IMG/VR virus record: IMGVR_UViG_3300032282_001124
Location: 1-26,957 of that record
From: a virus
Strand: one strand, 5' to 3'
DNA: 26,957 bases
Shown: positions 8,101 to 17,201 of the stretch, piece after piece
Layout of the letters: the number at the start of each line of letters is the position of its first letter
Position numbering within the stretch: the first letter of the stretch is position 1
Program-made: the position numbers and the translations under genes
The notes under the pieces: generated by a model
The model's input: the letters and a program-made list of their open reading frames with translations, nothing else
Database searches by the model: none
Told to the model about the DNA's origin: nothing

Positions 8101-11100
8101 CGTCCAAGCAGGAACTCAAGCAAAAGCAGCAAAGCATATCGCAGGAATTTAGAGAAGCCACCGCAAGCGAGAATGAAACTTACGGCATGCGCCCAGACAT
8201 ACGCGGCTTCATGTCTAACATGGAGAAATCCCGCGAAGCACGCGGCGTTGAAGTCGAGAGCCCAGACCTGACCAAAGAGCAAGTCCAGCATATTGACAGC
8301 AACGATATCCGCGCCGCGTTGAACAGCGTAGCAAATGACAGTAGTGCCAGCCCCTTGAACCGCGCTGTTGCCCAGCGCTTGGCAGGCATACTGGATAACA
8401 CCGACATCTTTGCAATTGACAATCTGAAAAATGCAGAAGGCGAAGAGCTACTGGGTCAGGCTATCTCGACTGAGGTACAGCTAAACCGCCAAAAGGGTAT
8501 GACCCAAGAGGTCTTACTGCATGAGAGCACACACGCTGCGGTTGAGCGGATCATTGTTCTGTTTGAAAAAGACCCCAGCCTGTTGACCGAGACGCAGCGC
8601 GTAGCCATGCAGGAACTCAAAGCTTTGCATGCCGCCGTCAAGAGCGACCCATCTATTACCAGCGCCAATGCCAAGGGCAGCTTATCGGAGTTCGCCGCTG
8701 AAATCTTGTCCAACCGCAACTTGCAAGAGCAGCTACGCAGCAAGAAGTGGAAAATGTCGGACGCATGGCAAGGTGTTAAGAGCATCATCCTGCGCTTGCT
8801 TGGGTTTAGCAAAGCTGAAACCGAGACCATGTTGGGTGCCGGTATCCAAGCCGTCGATGCGTTGATGATACCGTCTAGTGTGCGCGGCGTGGTCAAGGGC
8901 AAAACAGTGGTGGCTTTTGATGAGCACATAGAAGGCGTTAAAGACGTCCCGTACTCCAACGCTCAGAAAGACATTGCTGCTTTAGATTCCGGCAGCAACT
9001 CCATGAAGCAGTTTGCGGAAGCGTTTGCGCTGGATATCAAGCAAAAAGACCGCACGCCAGAAGACGTTGAGCGTATTGCCAACGCATACATGGGGTCAGT
9101 GTACGATAAGCCCGAGCAGTATATAAAGCTGCCCACCGCTGATACGCTGGATTACACCGTGCGTATGTCGGACGGCAAACAATTTGACCCAGACAACCCC
9201 CTGCACTACGTGGAAGCCACCAGCGTGGACTTTGCCATGTTACAAGCGCAGGGCGACCCGAAGATGCGTGAACGAGAGGCTGAAGCAATCGAAGACGCTA
9301 GGTTAACTGACTTAAATAAATTAGCCCAAAGCCTTGAGGCTTCGCAAGATTTTACTAATGTGGAACGGGCTTTAGTTTTAAAAGCTGCAATAAAACACTC
9401 GGTTGTTTCCGGTGATGACGGGCGTTTAAAACTTGTAAATATTGATGACAGCAACAGGCACAATGTTGCTGTAGTTAGCGCTGCGGATGCGGCGTTTGTT
9501 ATTCAGAAGCTGCGCGAAGGTTTGCCGTTAAAGAAAGCATTCCTTGAGGGCCTGCAAGAAAACGCTGACCGCAACGCGGACGTAAACAAAGCGTTAAACA
9601 AAAACGGTTGGCAAAAATTTGACCAAGTACCAAAAAACCAAGATTCCCAAAAAGCAGCGGAGGAGTTAAATGCGGCATGCGCGGGAACTCCGTGGTGCAC
9701 TGGTAGCAGCATTAAGTCTTATGCTAGAGGCCAAATTGAAAGCGGGGATTTTTACGTCTACTATAAGGATGGTAAACCGCAAGTTGCTGTGCGCATGGAC
9801 GGCCAAAATAAAATTGGCGAAGTACGCGGCAATGCCCCACAACAAGCGCTTACTCCTGAACAACAAAAAATTGCTACGACTTTTTTAGCCAGCAAAAATT
9901 TTGAAAATTCAAAAAACTACCTTGCTGAATTTGATCGAAAAGCAAGCCTTGTTAATATTGCCAAAGGCGAAACAAATATTGCCCTTGATGAATTTTATAT
10001 CAACGATATTTTAACAAAAGATTTTGATACTAAAGAATATAAAATTGATAAAAGCGAATACAGGTTTGGCAAACTGTTTAAATTTAAAGCTGTTGATGGT
10101 TACGGGGGCAGGCCGCCACCGTCAGACGCCGTAAAAACTTTTTTTGCTAACAAACTCAATGATGTGGTAACGCAGCAATTTGAGCAAAACAATTTTGTGG
10201 GCGTAGATGCGTATTTTGAATACGAAAAATACAGTGGCGGGGACCTTAAACGTGTACCACTTGATATTTTATTTAACGGTAAAAAATACACTATTGACCC
10301 AAAAACGGTTAAAGAGCTTGGGGGGCTTAGTGTAGTTAGTAATTTATCGGATTTTCCTAATTTAGAAAAAGTAGGCGATCTTAAATTTATTGGTGGTAAT
10401 GGTCATGATTTTCCAGCGCTTAAAAAAGTTGGCAATTTAATCGTAGGCACTGCTGATCCAGTTACTTCACGTTTAGCCGCAGGAGCTGAAGTTGGCAGCA
10501 TAGGGGCGTATGGCAGAGAAGAGCACAGCGCCACTATATACGGCATGGAGACGGTAGGGGAACTCAACTTATCAGAAGGTAATTCCTATCTAAAACTTAC
10601 TGCGCCGGATCTTTTGTATGCGCCAAAACCTGAGCCAGTTACGTTTAGGGAATACCGTTTAAGCAGGGCGGTTACAAAATACCTAGAAGGATTAAATGAA
10701 CCAGCACGCAAAAACCCTGCACTGGTTAACCAGTTTTATAACAAACTGCCAGAACGGTTTATAAAACAAATAAAAAAAGACATAGCATCAGAGCATCCGG
10801 ATTTATACAGTGCAACTTTAGATGATTTGATGAGTACGGTAATGCGCAGTATTGAAAACGCAAACCCTACGCAAACTGAAATTTTTGCCGTACATAAAGC
10901 CGTAAATGACTTTTGTAAATTAAATGATTACGAAAAATATGCAGAGATCCCCGGCACGCTTACAGCACCCAAATTAATTGGCGATACACCGCCAGCACCA
11001 AGGCTGACCGAAGCCCCCGAGGCCCCACGTTACGCCAAGGTTGGCGTGGTCAAGGACAAAGAGGGCAACAGTTTCTTCCGCTCCCGCACGGAGGCTACAT

Positions 11101-13682
11101 CGTTTGGCAGTTCTTTTATTGCCAAAGAAACCAGCGCCAAGGACAAGTTCCTTGGTAACGTCATGGGCATCACTGGGCGCGTTCAGTTTGTTGACCGGTT
11201 TGCTGCGCTGTCTGAGGCCTTGAAGCAAGGCGTCAACGATAAAGTCCTTGGTAGCCTTGAGGCGCAGAACGCTGAGTATTTCCTTCGTTTCGGACAAAAC
11301 CGCAGCCAGCTTGCAGGCCAAGCGCTGACCAACGGGAACATCCGCATCCGCCAAGGCAAGGGCGGCGGGTTTATCTACGAGAGCGTCAAGGGCCCAAACA
11401 TGATGGACGTGGCCACCGCGCTGGAAAAAGGTAAGTTTAAAAACGACACCGAGGCCGAGGCAATCCTGACGGCTTACGTAGCTGGGCTGCGTGCGGATGT
11501 TGTTGGTTGGGAGAAACTTAACTTTGAGAACACCGCCAAGGTAAAGCAAGAACACGCCGAGATCATGGCTATGCTGCGGACCAACCCTGAGAAGATGGAT
11601 GCGGTTAAGGAAGCTGCGCGTATATACAAAGAGTACAACGACGGCTTGGTAGATTTTGTTACGCAGGCTGGCTACATTACCGAGAAACGCGCTACTGAGC
11701 TTAAGAAGACGCCGTACATTCCTTTTTACCGCGTCAACAAAGCCAACAACAATGTTGAGTTGATGATCGACAAAGAGCACGCCATCCGCATTGGTAACTT
11801 GAAGGATGAGCCCCAGCTTCACGAGTTGATTGGCGACAACAAGCACATCATGCCAATCTTTACCAGCGCGGTGCAAAACACCTTTATGTTGACAGACATG
11901 GCGCTGCGCAACAAGTCCGTGCAAGAGTCTGCGTTTTTGCTGCACAAGATGGGTATGGCTAGCGTCATCAGCGAGGGTGTTGGCCCAGCCAACTCAAGCA
12001 CTGTCCGGTTTCATGTCAAGGGTGTGCCACACTTTGTAACCATTGACAAGGACGTGTACGGCATCCCTGCTGATCTGATTGTCAAGGGGCTTGAAGGTAT
12101 TAAAACCACGCTGCCCGCAGCGGTGCAGATGATGGGTATGCCAGCAAACTTGTTGCGTAACTTTATTGTGCGCAACCCAGCCTACGCCATACGCCAAGTT
12201 ATCCGTGACCCGATGACTGCATGGCTGACCACCGGCACAGACGCTACGCCGATCCTTGCGTCTATGCGCGAATTGGCTACGATGGTGGCCGGACGCAACG
12301 AAACTGAAGCCCAATTGATGGCCACGGGCGCTATCAGCAGCAACGTGTTTACCGGCGACCAACGGGACATGTCTAAGTTCCTCAAGGAAATCAGCACTGG
12401 TAAATCTGGTTGGGCCAAGTTGATGGCCAAGGCCGACGCGCTGGCACTCCAAGGCGATGCCGCAACCCGCGCTGTGGTCTACAAGGACTCGTTGGACAAG
12501 GGCATGTCTGAGCAGGCAGCGCTGCTGCGCACGTTGGAGTCAATGAACTTTAACCGCCGTGGTCTGTCGCCAAGCATCCAGTGGCTCAACACCATGATTC
12601 CGTTTTTCAATGCGCAGATCCAAGGTCTGGACGTGTTGTACCGGGCGTTCAAAGGCGACATGCCGTATAGCGAACAATTAAAAATCCGCGAAAAACTGGT
12701 GGCCCGCGGGTTACTGCTTGCCGCAGGAACTTTGGCCTACGCTGCCATGATGCAGGACGACGAGGCGTACAAACGCGCCAAACCCGAAGAGCGCTACGGT
12801 AACTGGTTTGTGTACGTCCCCGGCTTGGATGAGCCGCTTAAGATCCCTGTGCCGTTTGAATTGGGCTACCTATTCAAGTCGTTGCCGGAGGCGGTATTTA
12901 ATGTAGCGGCTAACGACGAGAAAGCCAAGGTTGCCATCGGCGGTATGCTGACGCTTATTGACCAGTCCAACCCGTTACAGCTACCAGCAGCTATCAAACC
13001 GTTAACCGAAGTTTATTTGGGCAAATCGTTTTTTGGTGGCGATATTGAATCTGCCCGCGAGAAGAAAATGTTGGCATCTGAACGCTCCCGCGACTCAACC
13101 ACTGAAGCTGCCAAACTACTTAGCAAGGTTACGGGCGCGGGCTTAATACACGACCTGACCGGGCACGAGGGTGTGTCGGCCATCAGCATCGACCATTTGG
13201 TTCGCGGGTACACCGGCGGTCTGGGCGTTGCGCTGGTGCAGCTTGCCAACCCGCTGCTTAACTCTGAGTTACCTGCCGAAGTAGCCAAGCCCAGCACACC
13301 GCTGAGCAAGCAGCCGTTTATTGGCGGTCTGTTCCAGCCAGTACAAGGGCGCGGCACACTGGACGCAGCCTACGACCAAATGTTGTATGTACAACAAGTC
13401 AAGGGTACGTTTGACGACATGATTGCCAAGGGCCAGAAAGCCGAAGCCCGAGCATTTATGCAAGAGCACATGGCGGAGATGTCGCTGACATCAATATCGG
13501 GCGCAGTGCAAAAGCAACTCGGTGAGCTTGCCAAACAGGAGCGCATGATTAAGGCATCGCCCAACCTGACAACCGAGCGCAAGGATGAGTTGCTCAAACG
13601 CTTGGATCAGGTAAAGCAGAAGATCGCTCGGGGTTCGATGGCGGTTTACGATAAAACCAAAGACCGATTTGACCGTTCTTGA
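5196..13682 (+). CDS. Giant polyvalent (ejection) protein, 2828 residues, with HExxH motif and LPD38-like C-terminus
   Basis: The start is an ATG with AAGGA upstream. The N-terminus (RIYRVQGPDGRIYRFEGPDDATPEQV) is a short domain common on large phage ejection proteins. Residues about 122-165 are hydrophobic and Gly/Ala-rich. Residues about 340-950 are Pro-rich linkers and long charged coiled coils. A zincin-type motif LLHESTHAAVE lies at His1109-His1113. Residues about 1368-1926 form an AT-rich insert with TPWCTG (Trp1500) and leucine-rich-like repeats. From about 2440 the sequence MNFNRRGLSP...MIPFFNAQIQG resembles LPD38, a domain of large polyvalent proteins described by Iyer, Aravind and colleagues. 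The family is thought to be packaged and injected with DNA, and to carry enzymatic domains that act on host defences. The domain calls are by pattern only. Confidence 0.85.
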   Translation: MRIYRVQGPDGRIYRFEGPDDATPEQVTAAVAAQFGGQEEPPAPPAPGPQPQEGFIPSLKASTSRLKSDIAGLAGRTGLMGLPEAEKYIAEQKAYQEKTQRPTEKSWSEDPLAKIKELAGGSLPYMAAPIVAGLAAPEALGIGALGLGASTVGAGLASATQFAGSGLSRQMDEGKKLGETNLAAAALASIPQAALDVFGLKMVPGIGKIFEKVGIDISEKAARDIAKEGLAKTITDYTLTTGKTMGTEGLTEAAQQVFERLQAGLSITDPAAQKEYFDNFIGGAVLGGVISPAGRYFERGAEQTRFNQQQQAEPAEVPAQTPVPTQPEMLALPAPTEQATPEPTRGIRETPYTPPPAVEQPQPPLQKAMEMHDLLAKQYSDLKTQYTTAAQNQDTTTLRALRPQLTQMQITLAKSNDYIDSLGGTTKPQEELDTAHQAALAVVDRHISTISKKLVEATQNDNHTAVDKYSGTLDTLKAQRENLIQKYTQRSAAAQQKADNALNLSQRGQTRDLFTEQEAPVPKTLEAPKSKYLEDQGVKLTPEQKAAIDAASAAQADLGPTSDDVKRKLAIQTAEHIGGQIDNLKREVTNMTSQGYLADSQGAPNPEVTNKFAQIQALQTQFDALTKQYSDAQPKMKPLGLFDPDNMLKTSVDNGDIDAINRLTQQRKQQNLLDRNQKREAEKAENDRLINSLDERLGLAGTKSTRISEGNEYDALVAEIQAIRDKIEKVQGNSKYSVRDRLDVIAAEHEEKKALYNNPKATSRQRAGALKRMNSLVKEFNGLVDSVLDPAIKNIQEIHAKFRKVEPAKKVSEVKAEKAALLKVEGKDIKMSPEARQAKRINEGKIAPEVEKSKAVKDIARELGGQTTEYKDTFDEIHRRYAALKERYGADDKSAQAFKKESLETLDKLRIKLGRATPEYKARLKELVAQLQESYASAGPQEIASKRTQQVTRRTNTAPREFSGVLSRASKQELKQKQQSISQEFREATASENETYGMRPDIRGFMSNMEKSREARGVEVESPDLTKEQVQHIDSNDIRAALNSVANDSSASPLNRAVAQRLAGILDNTDIFAIDNLKNAEGEELLGQAISTEVQLNRQKGMTQEVLLHESTHAAVERIIVLFEKDPSLLTETQRVAMQELKALHAAVKSDPSITSANAKGSLSEFAAEILSNRNLQEQLRSKKWKMSDAWQGVKSIILRLLGFSKAETETMLGAGIQAVDALMIPSSVRGVVKGKTVVAFDEHIEGVKDVPYSNAQKDIAALDSGSNSMKQFAEAFALDIKQKDRTPEDVERIANAYMGSVYDKPEQYIKLPTADTLDYTVRMSDGKQFDPDNPLHYVEATSVDFAMLQAQGDPKMREREAEAIEDARLTDLNKLAQSLEASQDFTNVERALVLKAAIKHSVVSGDDGRLKLVNIDDSNRHNVAVVSAADAAFVIQKLREGLPLKKAFLEGLQENADRNADVNKALNKNGWQKFDQVPKNQDSQKAAEELNAACAGTPWCTGSSIKSYARGQIESGDFYVYYKDGKPQVAVRMDGQNKIGEVRGNAPQQALTPEQQKIATTFLASKNFENSKNYLAEFDRKASLVNIAKGETNIALDEFYINDILTKDFDTKEYKIDKSEYRFGKLFKFKAVDGYGGRPPPSDAVKTFFANKLNDVVTQQFEQNNFVGVDAYFEYEKYSGGDLKRVPLDILFNGKKYTIDPKTVKELGGLSVVSNLSDFPNLEKVGDLKFIGGNGHDFPALKKVGNLIVGTADPVTSRLAAGAEVGSIGAYGREEHSATIYGMETVGELNLSEGNSYLKLTAPDLLYAPKPEPVTFREYRLSRAVTKYLEGLNEPARKNPALVNQFYNKLPERFIKQIKKDIASEHPDLYSATLDDLMSTVMRSIENANPTQTEIFAVHKAVNDFCKLNDYEKYAEIPGTLTAPKLIGDTPPAPRLTEAPEAPRYAKVGVVKDKEGNSFFRSRTEATSFGSSFIAKETSAKDKFLGNVMGITGRVQFVDRFAALSEALKQGVNDKVLGSLEAQNAEYFLRFGQNRSQLAGQALTNGNIRIRQGKGGGFIYESVKGPNMMDVATALEKGKFKNDTEAEAILTAYVAGLRADVVGWEKLNFENTAKVKQEHAEIMAMLRTNPEKMDAVKEAARIYKEYNDGLVDFVTQAGYITEKRATELKKTPYIPFYRVNKANNNVELMIDKEHAIRIGNLKDEPQLHELIGDNKHIMPIFTSAVQNTFMLTDMALRNKSVQESAFLLHKMGMASVISEGVGPANSSTVRFHVKGVPHFVTIDKDVYGIPADLIVKGLEGIKTTLPAAVQMMGMPANLLRNFIVRNPAYAIRQVIRDPMTAWLTTGTDATPILASMRELATMVAGRNETEAQLMATGAISSNVFTGDQRDMSKFLKEISTGKSGWAKLMAKADALALQGDAATRAVVYKDSLDKGMSEQAALLRTLESMNFNRRGLSPSIQWLNTMIPFFNAQIQGLDVLYRAFKGDMPYSEQLKIREKLVARGLLLAAGTLAYAAMMQDDEAYKRAKPEERYGNWFVYVPGLDEPLKIPVPFELGYLFKSLPEAVFNVAANDEKAKVAIGGMLTLIDQSNPLQLPAAIKPLTEVYLGKSFFGGDIESAREKKMLASERSRDSTTEAAKLLSKVTGAGLIHDLTGHEGVSAISIDHLVRGYTGGLGVALVQLANPLLNSELPAEVAKPSTPLSKQPFIGGLFQPVQGRGTLDAAYDQMLYVQQVKGTFDDMIAKGQKAEARAFMQEHMAEMSLTSISGAVQKQLGELAKQERMIKASPNLTTERKDELLKRLDQVKQKIARGSMAVYDKTKDRFDRS
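9290..10975 (+). other. AT-rich inserted segment in the polyvalent protein gene
   Basis: Base composition changes sharply inside one open frame. For example, 9961-10020 has 18 of 60 G+C, while 12421-12480 has 41 of 60. Codons shift to AAA, TTT, AAT, ATT and TTA. The segment encodes about 560 residues, including GTPWCTGSSIKSYARG with a following YKDGKPQVAVRMDG strand (reminiscent of PcfJ-like domains) and repeats such as FPNLEKVGDLKF and FPALKKVGNLIV. The borders look like a Lys/Glu-rich stretch on the left and a Pro-rich linker (PPAPRLTEAPEAPRY) on the right. Confidence 0.7.
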
Positions 13683-13733
13683 TGCAGGCAACGCACTGGG
13701 CGTTAAAGATCCTAGCCTCTAAAGCCTTGTCAA

Positions 13734-13753
13734 GGCCCTCCATGCGGAGGGCC
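13734..13753. other. Perfect 8-bp hairpin in the convergent intergenic region
   Basis: GGCCCTCC and GGAGGGCC flank a four-base loop ATGC. It lies 52 bases after the stop of the giant gene and just before the terminator hairpin. It has no U-tract in either direction, so it probably stabilises transcript 3' ends or helps block readthrough between the converging arms. Confidence 0.7.
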
Positions 13754-13764
13754 TCTGCGTCCAA

Positions 13765-13794
13765 ACAGGGGATGAAAAACCCCTGTCCTTTTTC
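13765..13794 (+). terminator. Rho-independent terminator for the rightward virion genes
   Basis: The stem ACAGGGG (13765-13771) pairs with CCCCTGT (13780-13786) around an A-rich loop, followed by CCTTTTTC. It sits between the stop of the giant gene (13682) and the stop of the leftward primase-helicase gene (13793). Read leftward, the same stem is followed only by TTTGG, so it would be weaker in that direction, perhaps aided by the neighbouring hairpin. Confidence 0.8.
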
Positions 13795-16747
13795 AAGACG
13801 TTGCCAAGGCCAGCGGATGTCTAATTTCTTCATCTAGCTCATCTTCCGGTCGAGTTATCTTGATGACCGCCACCCGCATTGCCGGGCCGTTGGTCTTAGA
13901 CAGCAAGTCCTTCTTGGGTAGGTAGGACACCACAAACTGCTTTTCAATCCGCGCCTTGAATTCAGCATAACCAAAGCTGTGGCCAGAGCAGTATGCTTTG
14001 AGCAAGCGCTCCTCAATGAAGAAGTCCACGCATCCAATAGATACGCCGTGCTCAATGCGCCCCATAACCTCTGAGCGTGTGGTGTTCTTATCCACAGCGG
14101 TGCTGTCGCCCAGCCGCGCCATAGGCCCAGCCTTGTCGCCGTAATGCACGATGACAAACTTGCCAAAGTACTCCTGCACGAAACCGTTGAGGATGTCTTC
14201 AGCGCTGCGCTTACCCGCTTTCATGGCGGTGCGTATTGTATTGATGCTGCGGCGGTAGCTCTCGATTAACGGTTCGATTGGTACGTCAACTATGCCAGCG
14301 TACTTGCTACCAAAACATATTGCGGCGGTTATCCCGCAGCCTACCCCAGCCATCCAAAAACGCTCGTCGTTGGGTGCGGTATACACCTTGTACATCTGCG
14401 TCACGGTCTTCTTGGTCATTTCCTTGACGGCCTCGGTGTTGTCCACCATGTACTGCGCCCATACAGCGCCAGCCACCGCATAGTTTTCCTGCAACGACTT
14501 GATGATTTCGATTTCTTCAGGGCTCCAAGCCAGCTTTTCATCCATGATCCACTCCAGCGTGCGGCGCAGTTCCCCTTCTGAGGAGTGCTTGCGCGCCCCG
14601 GTCAGGTAGTCCACGCCGTGCGTGTTGGAGGATAGCAAGGCAAAGGTTGACCATGTGGACAGGTTCAAGCGCTCTTTGTTGGAGCCGGACTCCATGCGCT
14701 CCTTACCCCGCCCCTCGCTGACCGTCATGCTGAACGCGGGGAACCACTCGAAGTCTTTGTGGTTCAGCGTGGTGATCTCGTCGCTGACAAACGGCAGGCT
14801 GTGTAGCATGCCCAAGCGCTGCTGCATCGCAACAGGAGATGTGCCCGAGCCTGTGCGGTAGTGCGTAGGGTGGCCCCAAATTGAAGCAGCCCCGTCCAAA
14901 GCCAGCGACTTACCTGTGCCAGATTCAGTCGAGCAGCAGTGTATGGTCAAACCGTACAGTCCGGTAAAGCGCATCAGCGGTGCGCCAGCGCCTAGGAAAA
15001 TGATAGCTAGTTGATCCCATAGCTTGCGCGAGACAAGCAGGTTTATAAACTTGACCCAGTTCTCCATCGTGCCGGTGATCTGCGTATTGGCCACAAGATT
15101 CTCCAGCCCCGGCAACGGTATCTTTACTGGCGCTTTGCCAGCCTCGTAAATCATGCCGCCGTGCAGGAATGTGTTGTCGGCTTGCCAGCCGTAATGGTCA
15201 GGCACCTCAACTGGTGCTTTCTCGCTGCTAAGCTTTTCTACCGCAGCACGTACATAATCAAACAGGTTCTTGTCATTGCCAGAACCAAATGCCGCCACTA
15301 TGTTTTGTGCAGCCAAATTTTTAAGTGTTTCGTCTTTACTCACAACAGCCCTTTGAGGTAATGTAACTTCCTGTGCCCAACCTTTACGCATCGCCACCAT
15401 GTGGATGGTGTGCTCACCCTTAATGTTAAGGATGTCCAGCGGGAACAGATCAAATGGGAGCAACATGATTTGCCGCTTGGTCTTATTGCCGTCAGCGTCT
15501 TCATCATCGCGCTCCATAAAAATCCCGCCGTGTTGCCCATAGGCATACCCACGCGGGGGCTCGGGCCGCAGAACCTTCTCTGCCTTCCCGTTTTCTTGCT
15601 CGATCTCAACGACCTTGGCTTCAGTACTTACTGCCGTTTCCCGGCCCAGCGCCAGTGGGTTGGTGATCTTGCCCCAGTGCAAGCAGTTTGGGCAGATGCC
15701 GGGATTCTCCGAATCAAATTTGGTACAGGGGTATGGCCCCTTGATCTCAGCCAGCTTGGTACGCATCCGGTCTTCATCATAGGGGTGCAACTCGCTCAGC
15801 CATATCACCGCCTTCTCGCCGTCCTCACACTTTTGCGCAATGCTCAAGTGTGCCCGCCACAACGGCTCCATGCCGTCCTCGGATGCGTGCTCCGCATAGT
15901 GTCGAAGTTGGTCGCAGCCTCGCCCGGCTTTGGTGGCCTTGAAGATGTTGCCAAACTTGGTGACCGAGTTCTTAAACATCTCCAGCATCGTGCCCGATGG
16001 GGCCTGAGTCGGCCTTGTCCCCGGCAGCATGAGCGCATCTTCGCGTGGGGCCTTAACCTCGTAGGCCGTACCCACCAAGTGTTTCTCTACCAGCGCCCGA
16101 ATGTCGTTGAAGTCAAAGTGGTCACCAGCGTTTTTAAATTTAACCTGCGTGACCTCCCGAACTTTTTTCTTGTTCTTGATGCCAGTGTTGACCGTATCAA
16201 AGACGCGCAGCACCCTTGATGCGTCAGCCGTAATCGTTTGGTCAATGTCCAGCTTCTTTTGAAAGCACAGACGCTTGAACCCTTCGGCTACAGGCTTCCA
16301 CTCGTTGATATCCACGGCCTCATGGAACGGCCAGTATGCGTGTACCCCGCCGCCCGAGGCTACCAGCCAAGGGTTGCCCAGCCCAGACAGTCCCACCTCT
16401 TCGGCAAACTGCATGATGGCTTGGGCCGCAAACTTGGCCGATGCGTACGCCTTGGGTTTAATTGTCCCGTCTTTCTCGGGAATGTCCTTGGGGTGGTTGC
16501 AATCAACGTCCACTGCTATGCAACGAACCATTTGCACATTGGTTGCAAGGCGGCGATCCAAATCTCCAAACGTACCCAGCGCAAAATAAACGTCAAGCCC
16601 TTGCTTGTTCCACACGTCTATTGCTGTTTGCGCCTGATCCAACGTGTCTACAAAAATATGCTCCTTATGCTTTGATAATTCAACAACACAGTACCTACCA
16701 TTTCCCGGGGGCGGCAGTACCTCCGCTAGAAATTCAAGCGGTTCCAT
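13793..16747 (-). CDS. Primase-helicase fusion (AEP-like primase plus DUF927-like helicase)
   Basis: This 984-residue protein starts at ATG with AAGGA upstream. The N-terminal 200 residues resemble an archaeo-eukaryotic-type primase: AVDVD (Asp80 and Asp82, metal ligands), SGGGVHAYWPF (131-141) and DASRVLRVFDTVN near 175-187. A small Cys group (YPC, ICPNC) follows and may bind zinc. The second half has a P-loop ESGTGKS (Gly610-Ser614) followed by LALDGAASIWG and a Walker B region LPFVSDEITT (Asp656, Glu657), the pattern of DUF927-like replicative helicases. It should synthesise primers and unwind DNA at the phage fork. It is the last gene of the leftward arm and ends at the terminator region. 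Function is confident from motifs; the exact family names are by recognition. Confidence 0.85.
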   Translation of the reverse strand: MEPLEFLAEVLPPPGNGRYCVVELSKHKEHIFVDTLDQAQTAIDVWNKQGLDVYFALGTFGDLDRRLATNVQMVRCIAVDVDCNHPKDIPEKDGTIKPKAYASAKFAAQAIMQFAEEVGLSGLGNPWLVASGGGVHAYWPFHEAVDINEWKPVAEGFKRLCFQKKLDIDQTITADASRVLRVFDTVNTGIKNKKKVREVTQVKFKNAGDHFDFNDIRALVEKHLVGTAYEVKAPREDALMLPGTRPTQAPSGTMLEMFKNSVTKFGNIFKATKAGRGCDQLRHYAEHASEDGMEPLWRAHLSIAQKCEDGEKAVIWLSELHPYDEDRMRTKLAEIKGPYPCTKFDSENPGICPNCLHWGKITNPLALGRETAVSTEAKVVEIEQENGKAEKVLRPEPPRGYAYGQHGGIFMERDDEDADGNKTKRQIMLLPFDLFPLDILNIKGEHTIHMVAMRKGWAQEVTLPQRAVVSKDETLKNLAAQNIVAAFGSGNDKNLFDYVRAAVEKLSSEKAPVEVPDHYGWQADNTFLHGGMIYEAGKAPVKIPLPGLENLVANTQITGTMENWVKFINLLVSRKLWDQLAIIFLGAGAPLMRFTGLYGLTIHCCSTESGTGKSLALDGAASIWGHPTHYRTGSGTSPVAMQQRLGMLHSLPFVSDEITTLNHKDFEWFPAFSMTVSEGRGKERMESGSNKERLNLSTWSTFALLSSNTHGVDYLTGARKHSSEGELRRTLEWIMDEKLAWSPEEIEIIKSLQENYAVAGAVWAQYMVDNTEAVKEMTKKTVTQMYKVYTAPNDERFWMAGVGCGITAAICFGSKYAGIVDVPIEPLIESYRRSINTIRTAMKAGKRSAEDILNGFVQEYFGKFVIVHYGDKAGPMARLGDSTAVDKNTTRSEVMGRIEHGVSIGCVDFFIEERLLKAYCSGHSFGYAEFKARIEKQFVVSYLPKKDLLSKTNGPAMRVAVIKITRPEDELDEEIRHPLALATS

Positions 16748-16766
16748 AGGAATCCTTGGGAAATAG

Positions 16767-16943
16767 TTAAGACAGGTCGAGTTCTAATTGGTCAGGGTTG
16801 TGGGGACGTTCGGTCTTCCAGTCTTTCTCAGTGCGGTGCAGTATTTCTGCAACCCAGTTTGGCGGTAGTTTGTCGTAGCCTGTAATGTAGGCAAGACGCT
16901 CCAGTTCGCTGTTGGTTAGGGATTGAGGTTGTAGGCTGTGCAT
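16767..16943 (-). CDS. Small hypothetical protein, 58 residues
   Basis: The chosen ATG at 16943 has GGAGAAG at good spacing (GGAGAAGAATATG). An in-frame ATG four codons upstream would place that Shine-Dalgarno inside the gene and is less likely. The protein is acidic at its end (PDQLELDLS) and contains SELERLAYITGYDKLPPNWVAEIL. No family was recognised. It overlaps the end of the helix-turn-helix gene by 28 bases and lies 19 bases before the primase-helicase gene, which suggests co-transcription and translational coupling. Confidence 0.65.
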   Translation of the reverse strand: MHSLQPQSLTNSELERLAYITGYDKLPPNWVAEILHRTEKDWKTERPHNPDQLELDLS

Positions 16944-17194
16944 ATTCTTCTCCATGCTTCGTCGGCAGTTTGTGATGTTGACATGATGCTGTTAAGTAAG
17001 TCCACGCGCTGTTGATACGCGACAAAAACTTCCTTGCCAGCAAACCAGTTGTAGACCGTCTGACGCGTTACGCCCAAGGCGTATGCAATCTTGGTCACGG
17101 GAAACTCAAGATGTACGGCCCAACGCCCAAGCGTATTGCCCGGTGTTCGCGGAGCCGTCCGTATCAAGTCTTTAGTTTTTTCTGAGTAGGCCAT
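16916..17194 (-). CDS. Helix-turn-helix DNA-binding protein
   Basis: This 92-residue protein has a helix-turn-helix near residues 32-56: VTKIAYALGVTRQTVYNWFAGKEV, with the usual Ala/Gly turn and a recognition helix TRQTVYNWF. This pattern is typical of small phage regulators or DNA-packaging/replication accessory proteins. The ATG is only seven bases after a strong hairpin (17202-17221) and no free Shine-Dalgarno is visible, so its translation or transcription may be controlled by that structure. It is upstream of the small protein and primase-helicase genes. Confidence 0.75.
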   Translation of the reverse strand: MAYSEKTKDLIRTAPRTPGNTLGRWAVHLEFPVTKIAYALGVTRQTVYNWFAGKEVFVAYQQRVDLLNSIMSTSQTADEAWRRICTAYNLNP

Positions 17195-17201
17195 AGTTTT
17201 G

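Noticed and set aside
10974-11945. Leftward frame of 323 codons inside the giant gene
   Set aside because: It is opposite a clearly coding region with recognisable domain features, has no supported start and no family pattern; it reflects codon bias of the sense strand.
15401-16219. Rightward frame of 272 codons opposite the primase-helicase
   Set aside because: It is antisense to primase motifs, with no Shine-Dalgarno and no recognisable domain.
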